Origin: Citricoccus sp. SGAir0253
GTDB lineage: Bacteria; Actinomycetota; Actinomycetes; Actinomycetales; Micrococcaceae
Assembly (NCBI RefSeq): GCF_005877055.1
Contig: NZ_CP039424.1
Span: 1,612,001-1,676,000 of the forward strand
DNA: 64,000 nt
Direction: 5' to 3'
The notes below the pieces were generated by a model that was not told where the DNA came from, ran no database searches, and saw nothing but the letters and a program-made list of their open reading frames with translations. A program made the translations under genes and the position numbers. This document shows, piece after piece, positions 27,627 through 39,207 of this stretch (its first letter is position 1; the number at the start of each line of letters is the position of its first letter).

Positions 27627-28508
27627 CTACGCCCCGGGCGCCGTCAGGAAGTCGATGACCTCCTCGACGCGCCCCAGCAGGGACGGCTCCAGGTCGGCGT
27701 AGCTCCGCACGTGGGAGAGCAGGCGCTTCCACCCCAGCCCCACGTCCTCCGTGGTCCGGTGGGGCCAGCCGAGCCCCTCGAGGATGCCGGTCTTCCAGTC
27801 CCGTCCGCGCGGCACCACGGGCCAGGCGCCGATGCCGAGCACCGAGGGCTTGATGACCTGCCACACGTCCACGTACGGGTGCCCGACGATCAGCACGTTG
27901 CCGCGGGCGCCGGGCACGCGCAGGGCCTCGTCGGCGATCCGCTGCTCCTTGGAGCCGGGCACCAGGTGGTCCACGAGGACGCCCAGGCGGCGCTGCGGGC
28001 CCGGGGAGAACTCCCGGATGGCCGCGGCGAGGTCGTCGACCCCGTGCAGCGGCTCCACCACGATGCCCTCCAGGCGCAGGTCCTCGCCCCACACCTTCTC
28101 CACGAGCTCGGCGTCGTGCACGCCCTCCACCCAGATGCGCGAGGCGCGCGCGGTGCGGGCGCGGGCGTTCTCCACCCGGATCGAGCCCGAGGCGGTCCGC
28201 GCGGGCAGGGCCCGGCCCGTCACCCCGACGGCGGCCGGCCGGGACGGCGCCGGCGGCACCACGTGCACGGGCTCGCCATCGACGAGGAAACCGTGGCCCA
28301 GGGGGAAGGAGCGCGTCCGGCCCCGGCGGTCCTCCAGCACCACGAGGTGCACGCCGCCGGAGCGCTCGACCCGCAGGACCGCGCCCGTGAACCCGGTCCC
28401 GGCGTCCTCCAGCACGGTGCCCCGGTCCGCGGGCACGTCCGGCACGGCACGGGCGGCGGGGCGGAAGCCGCCGTCGAGGGTGCCCGGTCCCCAGCTGTTC
28501 CATTCCAT
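27627..28508 (-). CDS. DUF3097-family protein
   Basis: 293 aa from ATG 28508. Conserved actinobacterial protein: VLEDAGTGFTGAVLRVERSG, RIWVEGVHDAELVEKVWGEDLR (TOPRIM-like patch), VLVDHLVPGSKE and VGHPYVDVWQVIKP are hallmarks of DUF3097. No biochemical function is established; the VEGxxDAELV-VDHLVPGSKE pattern resembles the metal-binding core of TOPRIM nucleases/primases. It is divergent from hrcA. Confidence 0.88.
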   Translation of the reverse strand: MEWNSWGPGTLDGGFRPAARAVPDVPADRGTVLEDAGTGFTGAVLRVERSGGVHLVVLEDRRGRTRSFPLGHGFLVDGEPVHVVPPAPSRPAAVGVTGRALPARTASGSIRVENARARTARASRIWVEGVHDAELVEKVWGEDLRLEGIVVEPLHGVDDLAAAIREFSPGPQRRLGVLVDHLVPGSKEQRIADEALRVPGARGNVLIVGHPYVDVWQVIKPSVLGIGAWPVVPRGRDWKTGILEGLGWPHRTTEDVGLGWKRLLSHVRSYADLEPSLLGRVEEVIDFLTAPGA

Positions 28509-28611
28509 GGGCCCCGACGCTAGCAAGCCCGTCGGGCGATCCGGGGGAGCGGCTCGCGCCCTGCCGCCCCGGCGCGCGCGGGCGGTGGGTGACTGGACAG
28601 AGGCGGTAGAC

Positions 28612-28638
28612 TTGGCACTTGAACTGACCGAGTGCTAA
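28612..28638 (+). promoter_or_regulatory. CIRCE operator of hrcA
   Basis: TTGGCACTT (28612-28620), 9-nt spacer, GAGTGCTAA (28630-28638): a CIRCE element differing from the TTAGCACTC/GAGTGCTAA consensus at two positions of the left arm. It lies 22 nt before the hrcA start, so hrcA-dnaJ should be autorepressed by HrcA at normal temperature. Confidence 0.92.
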
Positions 28639-28660
28639 CCAGTCGTGACGGGAGGGTGGA

Positions 28661-29674
28661 ATGAGCGAGCATCCGCGCCGCATGCAGGTGCTGCAGGCGA
28701 TCGTCGAGGACTACGTGGCCTCCCGGGAGCCGGTGGGATCCAAGGCGCTCGTGGAGCGCCACCGGCTCGGGGTGTCCTCGGCGACGGTCCGCAACGACAT
28801 GGCGGCCCTCGAGGAGGAGGGGTTGATCGTGGCCCCGCACACCTCCGCCGGCCGGATCCCCACGGACAAGGGCTACCGCGTCTTCGTGGACCAGATCTCG
28901 GAGGTCAAGCCCCTCTCGGCCGCCGAGCGCCGCGCCGTGCAGGCGCTGCTGGAGTCCACGGACGACGTCAACGAGATGATGGCGCGCACCGTGCGGCTGC
29001 TGGCCCAGCTGACCAACCAGGTCGCCGTGGTCCAGTACCCGCACCTGGACGCCTCCACGATCCGCCAGCTCGAGGTCGTCTCCCTGGCCCCGCGCCGGGT
29101 GCTCGTGGTGGTCATCCTCTCCTCGGGGCAGGTGGACCAGCGCCTCTTCGCCACCGAGCAGGACGCCGCGGAGACCTCCCTCGAGGTGCTCAAGCAGCTG
29201 TTCCGCCGGCACCTCGACGGGCTGACCCCCGCCCAGGCGGTGGACGGGCTGCGCGCGGCGCTGGCCTCCGTGCCGGCGGCCGACCGCGAGCTGGCGACCA
29301 CGATGGCCGAGCAGCTCGACCAGCTGCTCGCCGCCCGCCGGGAGGACCGCATCCTGCTCGCGGGCACCGCCAACCTGGCCCGGTCCCCGGGGGACTTCCC
29401 GTACTCGATCGGGCCGATCCTGGAGGCGCTCGAGGAGCAGGTGGTGCTGCTGCGCCTGCTCGCCGAGATGGAGGCGGACGTGCGCGGCCTCAGCGTGCGC
29501 ATCGGTTCCGAGAACACCGGCTCGCTCGCCGAGACCTCCGTGATCGCCGCCGGCTACGGGCCCGGCGCGGAGGCCAAGCTCGGCGTCGTGGGCCCCACCC
29601 GCATGGACTACCCCGGGACCATGACGGCCGTGCGCGCGATCGCCCGGTACCTGTCCAGGATCCTGTCCCAGTAA
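28661..29674 (+). CDS. hrcA: Heat-inducible transcription repressor HrcA
   Basis: 337 aa. N-terminal winged helix (RRMQVLQAIVEDYVASREPVGSKALVERH, VSSATVRNDMAALEEEGLI) and the mid-protein HTSAGRIPTDKGYRVFVD are signatures. It binds CIRCE, with folding assisted by GroEL. Its RBS is GGGAGG. The order hrcA-dnaJ followed by rsmE is conserved in actinobacteria. Confidence 0.97.
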   Translation: MSEHPRRMQVLQAIVEDYVASREPVGSKALVERHRLGVSSATVRNDMAALEEEGLIVAPHTSAGRIPTDKGYRVFVDQISEVKPLSAAERRAVQALLESTDDVNEMMARTVRLLAQLTNQVAVVQYPHLDASTIRQLEVVSLAPRRVLVVVILSSGQVDQRLFATEQDAAETSLEVLKQLFRRHLDGLTPAQAVDGLRAALASVPAADRELATTMAEQLDQLLAARREDRILLAGTANLARSPGDFPYSIGPILEALEEQVVLLRLLAEMEADVRGLSVRIGSENTGSLAETSVIAAGYGPGAEAKLGVVGPTRMDYPGTMTAVRAIARYLSRILSQ

Positions 29675-29731
29675 CCTCGGTCCCCGACGACCGCACCGAA
29701 CCACTCCCGTCCGGAAGGAACACCCCCCACC

Positions 29732-30868
29732 GTGGCAGACCACTACGAGGTCCTCGGCGTCAGCCGGGACGCCTCCGCCGAGGAGATCAAGCGCGCCTAC
29801 CGCAAGCTGGCCCGCAAGCTCCATCCCGACGTCAACCCCGCCCCGGAGGCCGCCGACCAGTTCAAGGAGGTCACGCGCGCCTACGAGGTGCTCTCGGACG
29901 AGGGCAAGCGGCGCAACTACGACGCCACGGGCCACGAGAACGGCACCGGCGGCATGGGCGGCTTCGGCGGGGGCGACTTCGGCGGCTTCCAGGACATCTT
30001 CGAGACCTTCTTCGGCGGCGGCGCCGGCCCGGGCGGGATGGGCGGGCGCGGCCCGGCCAGCAGATCCCGGCGGGGCCAGGACGCGCTCATCACCGCGCGG
30101 ATCGACCTGCGCGACGCGGTGTTCGGGACGGACAAGACCCTCGAGGTGGACACCGCCGTGGTCTGCCCCACGTGCGAGGGCAGCTGCTGCCAGCCGGGCA
30201 CCCAGCCCGAGACCTGCACCATCTGCCACGGCCAGGGCGCCGTCAGGCGCCCGGTCCGCTCCATCCTCGGCACCGTCATGGCCGCCGAGACCTGCTCGGC
30301 CTGCCAGGGCTACGGCACCGTCATCCCCGACCCGTGCCGCGAGTGCGCCGGCCAGGGCCGGGTGCGCCAGCGGACCTCCCTGACCGTCAAGATCCCCGCC
30401 GGCGTGGCCACCGGCACCCGCATCCAGCTCGCCGGTCGCGGCGAGGCCGGCCCCGGGGGCGGCCCCAACGGCGACCTGTACGTGGAGATCGACGTACGCC
30501 CGCACGAGGTGTTCACGCGCGACGGGGACCACCTGCTGGCCACCATGTCGGTGCCCATGACCGCCGCCGCCCTCGGCACCACGATCGTGCTGGACACCTT
30601 CGACGGCGAGCAGGAGGTGCCCGTGCACGCCGGCACGCAGTCCGGCGAGGTGCAGGTCCTCAAGGGGCTGGGCGTCGGCCGGCTGCGCGGCGCGGGCCGC
30701 GGCGACCTGCGGGTCACGCTGCGGGTGGAGACCCCCACGCGGCTCGACGACGAGCAGCGGCGCCTGCTCGAGGAGCTGGCGGTCGCGCGCGGCGAGGACA
30801 CCGTGCACGGCACGACCGAGCACCGCGGGCTGTTCTCGAAGCTGCGCGACAACTTCAAGCACCTGTGA
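29732..30868 (+). CDS. dnaJ: Chaperone DnaJ (DnaJ2 type)
   Basis: 378 aa from GTG 29732 with GGAAGGA upstream. J domain with HPD (about residues 31-33), a Gly-rich linker ([11 protein letters not shown]), then four cysteine pairs (CPTC, CTIC, CSAC, CREC) coordinating two zincs, and the C-terminal substrate-binding barrels. The first zinc repeat reads CPTCEGSCC, with Cys where the classical CxxCxGxG has Gly; I recall the same in other actinobacterial DnaJ2 proteins. Co-chaperone of DnaK; heat regulated through upstream CIRCE. Confidence 0.96.
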   Translation: MADHYEVLGVSRDASAEEIKRAYRKLARKLHPDVNPAPEAADQFKEVTRAYEVLSDEGKRRNYDATGHENGTGGMGGFGGGDFGGFQDIFETFFGGGAGPGGMGGRGPASRSRRGQDALITARIDLRDAVFGTDKTLEVDTAVVCPTCEGSCCQPGTQPETCTICHGQGAVRRPVRSILGTVMAAETCSACQGYGTVIPDPCRECAGQGRVRQRTSLTVKIPAGVATGTRIQLAGRGEAGPGGGPNGDLYVEIDVRPHEVFTRDGDHLLATMSVPMTAAALGTTIVLDTFDGEQEVPVHAGTQSGEVQVLKGLGVGRLRGAGRGDLRVTLRVETPTRLDDEQRRLLEELAVARGEDTVHGTTEHRGLFSKLRDNFKHL

Positions 30869-30876
30869 GCTGAGCG

Positions 30877-31656
30877 ATGAGCCACCCGCTGTTCTACGCC
30901 GGTCCCGGGGCGCTGACCGGCACGCGGCCGGGCGACGCCGTGGTGCTCACGGGCGCCGAGGCGCGGCACGCGGCGCAGTCCATGCGGCTGGGCGTCGGCG
31001 AGCACCTCGACGTCGCCGACGGCTCCGGCCGCCGCGTCACGGCCACGGTGCGCTCCGCCGACGCCGACCGCCTCGAGGCGACCGCCGAGCAGGTCACCGA
31101 CGAGCCGGCCCCGCGGCCGGAGCTCGTCCTCGTCCAGGCCCTGGCCAAGGGCGACCGGGACCTCATGGGCGTCCAGGCCGCCACCGAGCTCGGCGTGGAC
31201 GCCGTCCACCCGTGGCAGGCGGAGCGCTCCATCGTGCGCTGGACCGGCGGAGGCGGCAAGGCGGCCAAGACGGCCAAGGCCCTGGCCAAGTGGGAGGCCG
31301 CCCTGCTGGCCGCCGCCAAGCAGGCCCGCCGCACCCGGGTGCCGGCCGCCCGGGAGCTGCTCGACGGCGTCGGGGTCGCCTCCGTGTGCGGGCCGGGCAC
31401 CCTCGTGCTGATGCTGCACGAGGACGCGACCGAGCCCCTCGGCGACGTGCTCGCGGCCGCCGGTGCGGACGCGGAGCGGATCGTCATGGTCGTCGGGCCG
31501 GAGGGCGGGATCAGCCCGGCCGAGGCCCGGGCCCTGGCCGGGGCCGGCGCCCGTCCCGTGCTGCTGGGCCGCAACGTGCTGCGGTCCTCGACCGCCGGCC
31601 CCGCCGCCACCGCCGTCGTCCAGCAGCTGCTGGGACGATTCGGCGCCCGGCCGTAG
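30877..31656 (+). CDS. rsmE: 16S rRNA m3U1498 methyltransferase
   Basis: 259 aa, 8 nt after dnaJ. GAEARHAAQSMRLGVGE in the PUA-like N-domain, then LALAKGDRDLMGVQAATELGV-like and the SPOUT knot VVGPEGGISPAEARALAGAG with LGRNVLRSSTA. It methylates U1498 of 16S rRNA with SAM. Confidence 0.95.
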   Translation: MSHPLFYAGPGALTGTRPGDAVVLTGAEARHAAQSMRLGVGEHLDVADGSGRRVTATVRSADADRLEATAEQVTDEPAPRPELVLVQALAKGDRDLMGVQAATELGVDAVHPWQAERSIVRWTGGGGKAAKTAKALAKWEAALLAAAKQARRTRVPAARELLDGVGVASVCGPGTLVLMLHEDATEPLGDVLAAAGADAERIVMVVGPEGGISPAEARALAGAGARPVLLGRNVLRSSTAGPAATAVVQQLLGRFGARP

Positions 31657-31701
31657 ACTTCCCCCAGGACACCCACCACAGCAGGAGCTGAGCCACCCGC
31701 C

Positions 31702-32700
31702 TTGAGTCTTCCGACCGACTCCACCGAACCCGCCGGCACCGACCGGGACCAGGTCACCATCACCTTCGCCTCCGCGGAGGACATGGTGCGCACCCTCGGC
31801 ACGCAGGACCTGCTGCTGCGCATCCTCGAGGGCATCTACCCGGGGCTCGCGCTGTCCGTGCGCGGCCACGACCTGGACGTGGACGGCGCCGCGGCCGACG
31901 TGGGCCAGGCCCGCCAGATCGTCGAGGACCTGCACGTGCTGGCCCGCCGCGGCACCTCCATCACCCCCGAGGTCGTCGAGCAGGTGACCACGCTCGTGCG
32001 CGGCGGCTCCGGGGCCCGGGCCTCCGGGCTGCTCTCGGCGTCCATCCTCTCCAGCCGCGGCCGGAAGATCCGGCCCAAGACCGTGAACCAGCAGCGCTAC
32101 GTCGAGTGCATCGACCAGCACACGGTGGTCTTCGGCCTCGGGCCCGCCGGCACCGGCAAGACCTACCTGGCGATGGCCAAGGCCGTGCAGGCGCTGCAGG
32201 CCAAGGAGGTCAACCGGATCATCCTGACGCGCCCGGCCGTGGAGGCGGGGGAGCGGCTCGGCTACCTGCCCGGGACGCTGTCCGAGAAGATCGACCCCTA
32301 CCTGCGCCCGCTCTACGACGCCCTGCACGACATGGTGGAGCCGGAGTCCATCCCGCGGCTGATGGCGGACGGCACGATCGAGGTCGCCCCGCTGGCCTAC
32401 ATGCGCGGGCGCACGCTCAACGACGCGTTCATCATCCTCGACGAGGCGCAGAACACCACGGGGGAGCAGATGAAGATGTTCCTGACCCGCCTGGGCTTCG
32501 GCTCGCACATGGTGGTCACGGGGGACACCAGCCAGGTCGACCTGCCGCGCGGCACCGACTCGGGACTGGCGCAGGCCGTGTCCGTGCTCGAGGGCCTCGA
32601 GGACATCGCCGTGGTGCGGCTGCAGTCCTCGGACGTGGTGCGCCACCGCCTCGTGAGCCGGATCGTCGACGCGTACGAGGGGCAGCACCATGGCCGTTGA
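31702..32700 (+). CDS. phoH: PhoH-family ATPase
   Basis: 332 aa, start TTG 31702 with AGGAG about 13 nt upstream. N-terminal KH-like segment, Walker [15 protein letters not shown] (about residue 150) and Walker [12 protein letters not shown] (about 245), followed by [12 protein letters not shown]. PhoH/YbeZ proteins work with YbeY in rRNA/RNA metabolism, and the ybeY gene follows with an 11-nt overlap. Confidence 0.93.
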   Translation: MSLPTDSTEPAGTDRDQVTITFASAEDMVRTLGTQDLLLRILEGIYPGLALSVRGHDLDVDGAAADVGQARQIVEDLHVLARRGTSITPEVVEQVTTLVRGGSGARASGLLSASILSSRGRKIRPKTVNQQRYVECIDQHTVVFGLGPAGTGKTYLAMAKAVQALQAKEVNRIILTRPAVEAGERLGYLPGTLSEKIDPYLRPLYDALHDMVEPESIPRLMADGTIEVAPLAYMRGRTLNDAFIILDEAQNTTGEQMKMFLTRLGFGSHMVVTGDTSQVDLPRGTDSGLAQAVSVLEGLEDIAVVRLQSSDVVRHRLVSRIVDAYEGQHHGR

Positions 32701-33163
32701 GGTCGTCAACGAGTCCGGCGTCCCGGTGGACGAGGACGCCCTGCTGGACCTGGCCCGCTCCGTCCTGGCCGCGCTCCACGTGCACCCCGGGGCCGAGCTG
32801 TCGGTCGTGTGCGTGGACGAGGCCGCCATGGAGCAGCTGCACCTGGAGTGGATGGACCTGCCCGGCGCCACGGACGTCATGAGCTTCCCCCTGGACGAGC
32901 TGCGCCCCGGCACCCCGGAGGCGCCCTCGGCCGAGGGACTGCTCGGGGACGTGGTCATCTGCCCGCAGGTGGCCGCCGTCCAGGCCGCGCGCGGCGGCCA
33001 CTCCGCCGAGGACGAGGTCCTGCTGCTGCTGACCCACGGCATCCTGCACCTGCTGGGCTTCGACCACGAGGAGCCGGAGGACCGCGAGGAGATGTTCGCG
33101 CTCCAGGCCGAGCTGCTCGGGCAGTACCTCGGCCGGCCGGCCCCGGACCCCACCGAGGACTGA
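32690..33163 (+). CDS. ybeY: rRNA maturation endoribonuclease YbeY
   Basis: 157 aa. The zinc motif HGILHLLGFDH (about residues 120-130) and TDVMSFPLDE are diagnostic. It processes 16S rRNA 3' ends and acts in ribosome quality control. It overlaps the phoH end and precedes the CBS protein gene by 4 nt. Confidence 0.95.
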   Translation: MAVEVVNESGVPVDEDALLDLARSVLAALHVHPGAELSVVCVDEAAMEQLHLEWMDLPGATDVMSFPLDELRPGTPEAPSAEGLLGDVVICPQVAAVQAARGGHSAEDEVLLLLTHGILHLLGFDHEEPEDREEMFALQAELLGQYLGRPAPDPTED

Positions 33164-33167
33164 GCCG

Positions 33168-34520
33168 GTGCTGACCTCCCCCCTGCTGGCCGCGCTGCTG
33201 GCGCTGCTGCTCGTGCTCACGTGGGTCCTGGCCGTCGCGGAGACCTCGCTCGGCTACCTCTCCCGCAAGGAGGCCGAGGGCATCGCCCTGCGCCGGCCGC
33301 GCAGCCCCATCCTGACCGTCATGGCCCGCCTGCCGGAGCACCTGCACGCCCTGCGGTTCTGGCGGCTGTTCGCCGAGACCACGGCCGCCGTGGCCGGCAC
33401 GCTGTTCATCCACTCCCTCATCGGGGTCATCTGGATCACGGCCCTCGTCTCCGTGGTGCTCATGGGGCTCGTGGCCCTGGCGCTCGTGGTGCTGTCCCCG
33501 CGCCAGGTCGGCACGCGCCACGACGTGGCGGCGGCCCAGCGCACCGCCGGGCTCGTGCATCTCCTCACCGCCCTGCTCGGGCCGCTGCCGGCCCGGTTCG
33601 CCGCCCCGGGGCCCCGCTCCGAGGACGAGGAGGAGGAGGCCGCCGAGATCGAGGAGCGGCACTTCCGCGAGTTCGTGGCCCGCGCCAACGACGCCGACGT
33701 GCTCGAGGACGCCGAGGCCGAGCTCATCCAGTCCGTCTTCGACATGGGCGACACGCTCGTGCGGGCGGTCATGGTGCCGCGCACCGACGTGGTCACGGTC
33801 GAGACCGGGACCTCCCTCGAGGACGCCCTGAGCCTGTTCCTGCGCTCGGGCTGCTCGCGCATCCCGCTCATCGGGGACAACGCGGACGAGGTGTTCGGCA
33901 TGGTCTACCTCAAGGACGTCGCCCGGGCCCTGCACCGCGGCGGGCCGGAGGGGCCGGTGGACGGCGGCGCCCCCGTGGACGTCGTGGCCCGCGAGGTGCG
34001 CTTCGTCCCGGAGTCCAAGCCGGTGTCCGCCCTGCTGCAGGAGCTGCAGCGCGAGTCCACCCACGTGGCGATCGTGGTGGACGAGTACGGCGGGACCGCC
34101 GGCCTCGTCACGCTCGAGGACCTCATCGAGGAGATCGTCGGCGAGATCTCGGACGAGTACGACCGCCAGGACCGGCCCGAGGTCGAGCCGCTCGGAAACG
34201 GCGCGTTCCGGGTGGACGCCCGGATGGGCATCGACGACTTCGCCGAGATGTTCGGCGTGGACCTGGACGACGAGGACGACGTGGACACGGTCGGCGGCCT
34301 GCTCGCCAAGACCCTCGGCCGGGTGCCGATCCAGGGCTCGCACGTGACGTTCCAGGGACTGGAGCTGACCGCCGAGTCCCTCGAGGGCCGCCGCAACCGC
34401 GTCGCCCGGCTCCTCGTGCGGGACACCGGCGCCCGACGCCGGCCCGGCGCCGAGGCGGGAGCACCCGCCGACGCCGAGCCCGAGACCACCGAAGCCCACG
34501 CACCCCGGGAGGCGCGATGA
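33168..34520 (+). CDS. CNNM/CorC-type membrane protein with CBS domains
   Basis: 450 aa from GTG 33168. N-terminal membrane domain (ALLALLLVLTWVLAVAETSLGYLSR and two more helices), a CBS pair (about residues 200-320, VMVPRTDVVTVETG, VFGMVYLKDVAR, VAIVVDEYGGTAGLVTLEDLIEEIVGEI) and a C-terminal CorC/HlyC domain (FRVDARMGIDDFAEMFG). Proposed magnesium/cobalt efflux. Overlaps era by 4 nt. Confidence 0.92.
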   Translation: MLTSPLLAALLALLLVLTWVLAVAETSLGYLSRKEAEGIALRRPRSPILTVMARLPEHLHALRFWRLFAETTAAVAGTLFIHSLIGVIWITALVSVVLMGLVALALVVLSPRQVGTRHDVAAAQRTAGLVHLLTALLGPLPARFAAPGPRSEDEEEEAAEIEERHFREFVARANDADVLEDAEAELIQSVFDMGDTLVRAVMVPRTDVVTVETGTSLEDALSLFLRSGCSRIPLIGDNADEVFGMVYLKDVARALHRGGPEGPVDGGAPVDVVAREVRFVPESKPVSALLQELQRESTHVAIVVDEYGGTAGLVTLEDLIEEIVGEISDEYDRQDRPEVEPLGNGAFRVDARMGIDDFAEMFGVDLDDEDDVDTVGGLLAKTLGRVPIQGSHVTFQGLELTAESLEGRRNRVARLLVRDTGARRRPGAEAGAPADAEPETTEAHAPREAR

Positions 34521-35482
34521 CCGACCTGCTCGATCCGACGAACGTACCGGAGGGGTTCCGCGCCGGCTTCGTCTCGCTCGTCGGCCGGCCCAACGCCGGC
34601 AAGTCCACGCTGACGAACGCCCTCGTGGGGGAGAAGGTGGCCATCACCTCCTCCAAGCCGCAGACCACGCGCCACACCATCCGCGGGATCGTGCACCGGG
34701 AGGACTTCCAGCTGGTGCTGGTGGACACGCCCGGGCTGCACCGGCCCCGGACGCTGCTGGGCCAGCGGCTCAACGACCTCGTGGCCGAGACGCTCGGGGA
34801 GGTCGACGCCGTCGGGTTCTGCATCCCGGCGGACGAGCGCATCGGCCCGGGGGACCGCTTCATCGCCGGCCAGCTGGCCCTGCTCAACCGCCGGCCCGTG
34901 GTCGCGCTGGTGACCAAGACGGACAAGGTGGGACCCGAGCAGGTCGCCGAGCAGCTGCTGGCCGTCACCGCCCTGGGCGACGAGGTGCTGGGGCCGGAGA
35001 ACGGCGGGGCCGGCTTCGCCGCGGTCGTGCCCGTCTCCGCCGTCAAGGGCCACCAGGTCGAGGACGTCGCGCGCGTGCTCGCGGAGCGGCTGCCGGTCTC
35101 CCCGCCGCTGTACCCGGGCGGCGAGCTCACCGACGAGCCCGAGGCCGTCATGGTCGCGGAGCTGATCCGCGAGGCCGCCCTCGAGGGGGTCCGCGACGAG
35201 CTGCCGCACTCGGTGGCCGTGGTGGTCGAGGAGATGAACCCGCGGGAGGGCCGGCCCGAGGACCGTCCCCTGCTGGACGTGCACGCCAACGTGTTCGTCG
35301 AGCGGCCCAGCCAGAAGGCCATCATCATCGGCAAGGGCGGCTCCCGGCTCAAGGCCATCGGCTCCCAGGCGCGCAGCTCGATCGAGCGGCTGCTCGGCAC
35401 CCCCGTCTACCTGGACCTGCGGGTCAAGGTGGCCAAGGAGTGGCAGCGGGACCCGAAGCAGCTGGGCCGGCTCGGGTTCTGA
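34517..35482 (+). CDS. era: Ribosome assembly GTPase Era
   Basis: 321 aa. G1 GRPNAGKST, G2 TTRHTIRG, G3 DTPGL, G4 TKTD, and a C-terminal KH domain (IIIGKGGSRLKAIG). It binds the 3' end of 16S rRNA during 30S maturation, in keeping with ybeY and rsmE upstream. ATG overlaps the preceding stop. Confidence 0.97.
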   Translation: MTDLLDPTNVPEGFRAGFVSLVGRPNAGKSTLTNALVGEKVAITSSKPQTTRHTIRGIVHREDFQLVLVDTPGLHRPRTLLGQRLNDLVAETLGEVDAVGFCIPADERIGPGDRFIAGQLALLNRRPVVALVTKTDKVGPEQVAEQLLAVTALGDEVLGPENGGAGFAAVVPVSAVKGHQVEDVARVLAERLPVSPPLYPGGELTDEPEAVMVAELIREAALEGVRDELPHSVAVVVEEMNPREGRPEDRPLLDVHANVFVERPSQKAIIIGKGGSRLKAIGSQARSSIERLLGTPVYLDLRVKVAKEWQRDPKQLGRLGF

Positions 35483-35512
35483 GCCGGTCCGGGGACCCGC
35501 TCCCGGCGGTGC

Positions 35513-35518
35513 TACGCT
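35513..35518 (+). promoter_or_regulatory. Putative -10 element of the leuA leader transcript
   Basis: TACGCT sits 6 nt before the ATG of the leader peptide, which would place transcription start at or near that ATG (a leaderless leader). No good -35 is seen. Confidence 0.45.
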
Positions 35519-35589
35519 GAATCCATGCGTGACCGACGAGGACTGGCCGGGATGACCCCGGACGCCGTGGCGGGACGGCTACTAGGCCG

Positions 35590-37540
<1,951 letters not shown>

Positions 37541-37552
37541 CGGGGCCGGCCG

Positions 37553-38332
37553 ATGGCGTCCCGGGGCGGCGGCTACGCCGCCAACAGCTACCGCACGGAC
37601 GCCCTCGTGCTGCGCACCTACAAGCTCGGCGAGGCGGACCGCATCATCGTGCTGCTCACCCCCGGCCACGGCCAGGTGCGGGCCGTGGCCAAGGGGGTCC
37701 GGCGGACGACCTCGAGGTTCGGGGCCACGCTCGAGCCGTTCATGCTCTCCCGGCTGCAGCTGGTGCACGGGCGGAGCCTGGACATCGTCACCCAGGCGCA
37801 GTCCGTCACCCCCTACGGGGAGGCCATCGCCGCGGACTACGACGCCTATGCCGCCGCCTCGGCGATGGTGGAGACGGCCGAGCGCCTCACCGCCGCCGAG
37901 GTCGGCGAGCACGGCGGCGGCGTGGAGGCCCCGAGCCAGTACCGCCTGCTGCACGGTGCCCTCGCCGCGCTGGCCCGCCACGCCCACCCGCCGCGGCTCG
38001 TGCTGGACTCCTACCTGCTCCGGGCCCTGGCCACGGCCGGCTGGGCGCCGAGCTTCACCGACTGCGCCCGGTGCGGCGCCCCGGGCCCGCACCGCTCCGT
38101 CAACGTCACGCTCGGCGGCAGCGTGTGCGACGACTGCCGGCCCCCGGGGTCCGCGACGCCGGCCCCCGGGACGATCGCGCTGCTCGCGGCCCTGCTCTCC
38201 GGGGACTGGGCCGTGGCCGACGCCGCGCCGGAGCAGGCGCGGCGGGAGGCGGCCGGTATCGTGGCGGGATACCTCCAGTTCCACCTGGAGCGCCACCTGA
38301 AGTCCCTGTCCGTGATGGACCAGAACCCCTGA
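37553..38332 (+). CDS. recO: DNA repair protein RecO
   Basis: 259 aa. OB-fold N-terminus ([40 protein letters not shown]) and a zinc-binding set (CARCG ... CDDC) in the C-terminal domain. Loads RecA in the RecFOR pathway. 12 nt after leuA and followed closely by uppS. Confidence 0.95.
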   Translation: MASRGGGYAANSYRTDALVLRTYKLGEADRIIVLLTPGHGQVRAVAKGVRRTTSRFGATLEPFMLSRLQLVHGRSLDIVTQAQSVTPYGEAIAADYDAYAAASAMVETAERLTAAEVGEHGGGVEAPSQYRLLHGALAALARHAHPPRLVLDSYLLRALATAGWAPSFTDCARCGAPGPHRSVNVTLGGSVCDDCRPPGSATPAPGTIALLAALLSGDWAVADAAPEQARREAAGIVAGYLQFHLERHLKSLSVMDQNP

Positions 38333-38349
38333 GCACCCCCGAGGACCCG

Positions 38350-39207
38350 ATGCCCGCACGCCCCGCCCGTGGCCGCCGCCCCGTCCAGGATCCCTTCCCG
38401 CACCCGGGCGGCGCCCGGCCGCCGGTGATGGACCCGCGGTTCGTGCCACGGCACGTGGCGATCGTCATGGACGGCAACGGCCGGTGGGCGAACCAGCGGG
38501 GCCTGCCGCGCACCGAGGGCCACCGCGCGGGGGAGGCGGCCCTGCTGGACGTCATGGCCGGTGCGGTGGAGCTGGGGATCGAGTACGTCACCGTCTACGC
38601 CTTCTCCACCGAGAACTGGAAGCGGTCCCCGGACGAGGTGCGCTTCCTCATGGGCTTCTCCCGGGACGTGCTGCGCCGCCAGCGGGACGTCCTGGACTCG
38701 TGGGGCGTGCGGATCCGCTGGAACGGGCGGCGGCCGCGCCTGTGGAAGTCGGTCGTGGACGAGCTGGTGGTGGCCGAGGAGCAGACCCGGGACAACACCC
38801 GGTGCCACCTGACGATGTGCGTGAACTACGGCTCGCGCACGGAGATCACCGAGGCGGTGCGGGACATCGCCCGGGAGGTGGAGGCCGGACGGCTCTCGGC
38901 CGCGGGGATCCGGGAGGACACCATCACCCGCCACCTCGACGAGCCCGACGTCCCGGACGTGGACCTGTTCCTGCGCACCTCCGGGGAGCAGCGGCTGTCC
39001 AACTTCCTGCTGTGGCAGTCCGCCTACGCCGAACTGGTCTTCCTGGACACCCTGTGGCCGGACGTGGACCGCACCACGCTGTGGGACGCGGTGGAGGCCT
39101 ACGCCCGGCGAGACCGCAGGTACGGGGGAGCGGTGGACCGCTCCACGCCCGTCCCGGCCGCGTCCCCGGCGGCCGCCGTGGAGAGGCCGGCCGGCTCCCC
39201 GGCATAG
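38350..39207 (+). CDS. uppS: Isoprenyl (undecaprenyl/decaprenyl) diphosphate synthase
   Basis: 285 aa. Catalytic [10 protein letters not shown] (about residues 39-48), [13 protein letters not shown] and [20 protein letters not shown] are signatures of cis-prenyltransferases. It makes the lipid carrier for cell-wall precursors. The C-terminal ~35 residues are low-complexity and overlap, antisense, the end of the converging hydrolase gene by 109 nt. Confidence 0.95.
   Translation: MPARPARGRRPVQDPFPHPGGARPPVMDPRFVPRHVAIVMDGNGRWANQRGLPRTEGHRAGEAALLDVMAGAVELGIEYVTVYAFSTENWKRSPDEVRFLMGFSRDVLRRQRDVLDSWGVRIRWNGRRPRLWKSVVDELVVAEEQTRDNTRCHLTMCVNYGSRTEITEAVRDIAREVEAGRLSAAGIREDTITRHLDEPDVPDVDLFLRTSGEQRLSNFLLWQSAYAELVFLDTLWPDVDRTTLWDAVEAYARRDRRYGGAVDRSTPVPAASPAAAVERPAGSPA

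Noticed and set aside
30166-30210. Damaged first zinc repeat in DnaJ (CPTCEGSCC)
   Set aside because: All four cysteine pairs are present, and the GSCC form is what I recall from actinobacterial DnaJ2 proteins.
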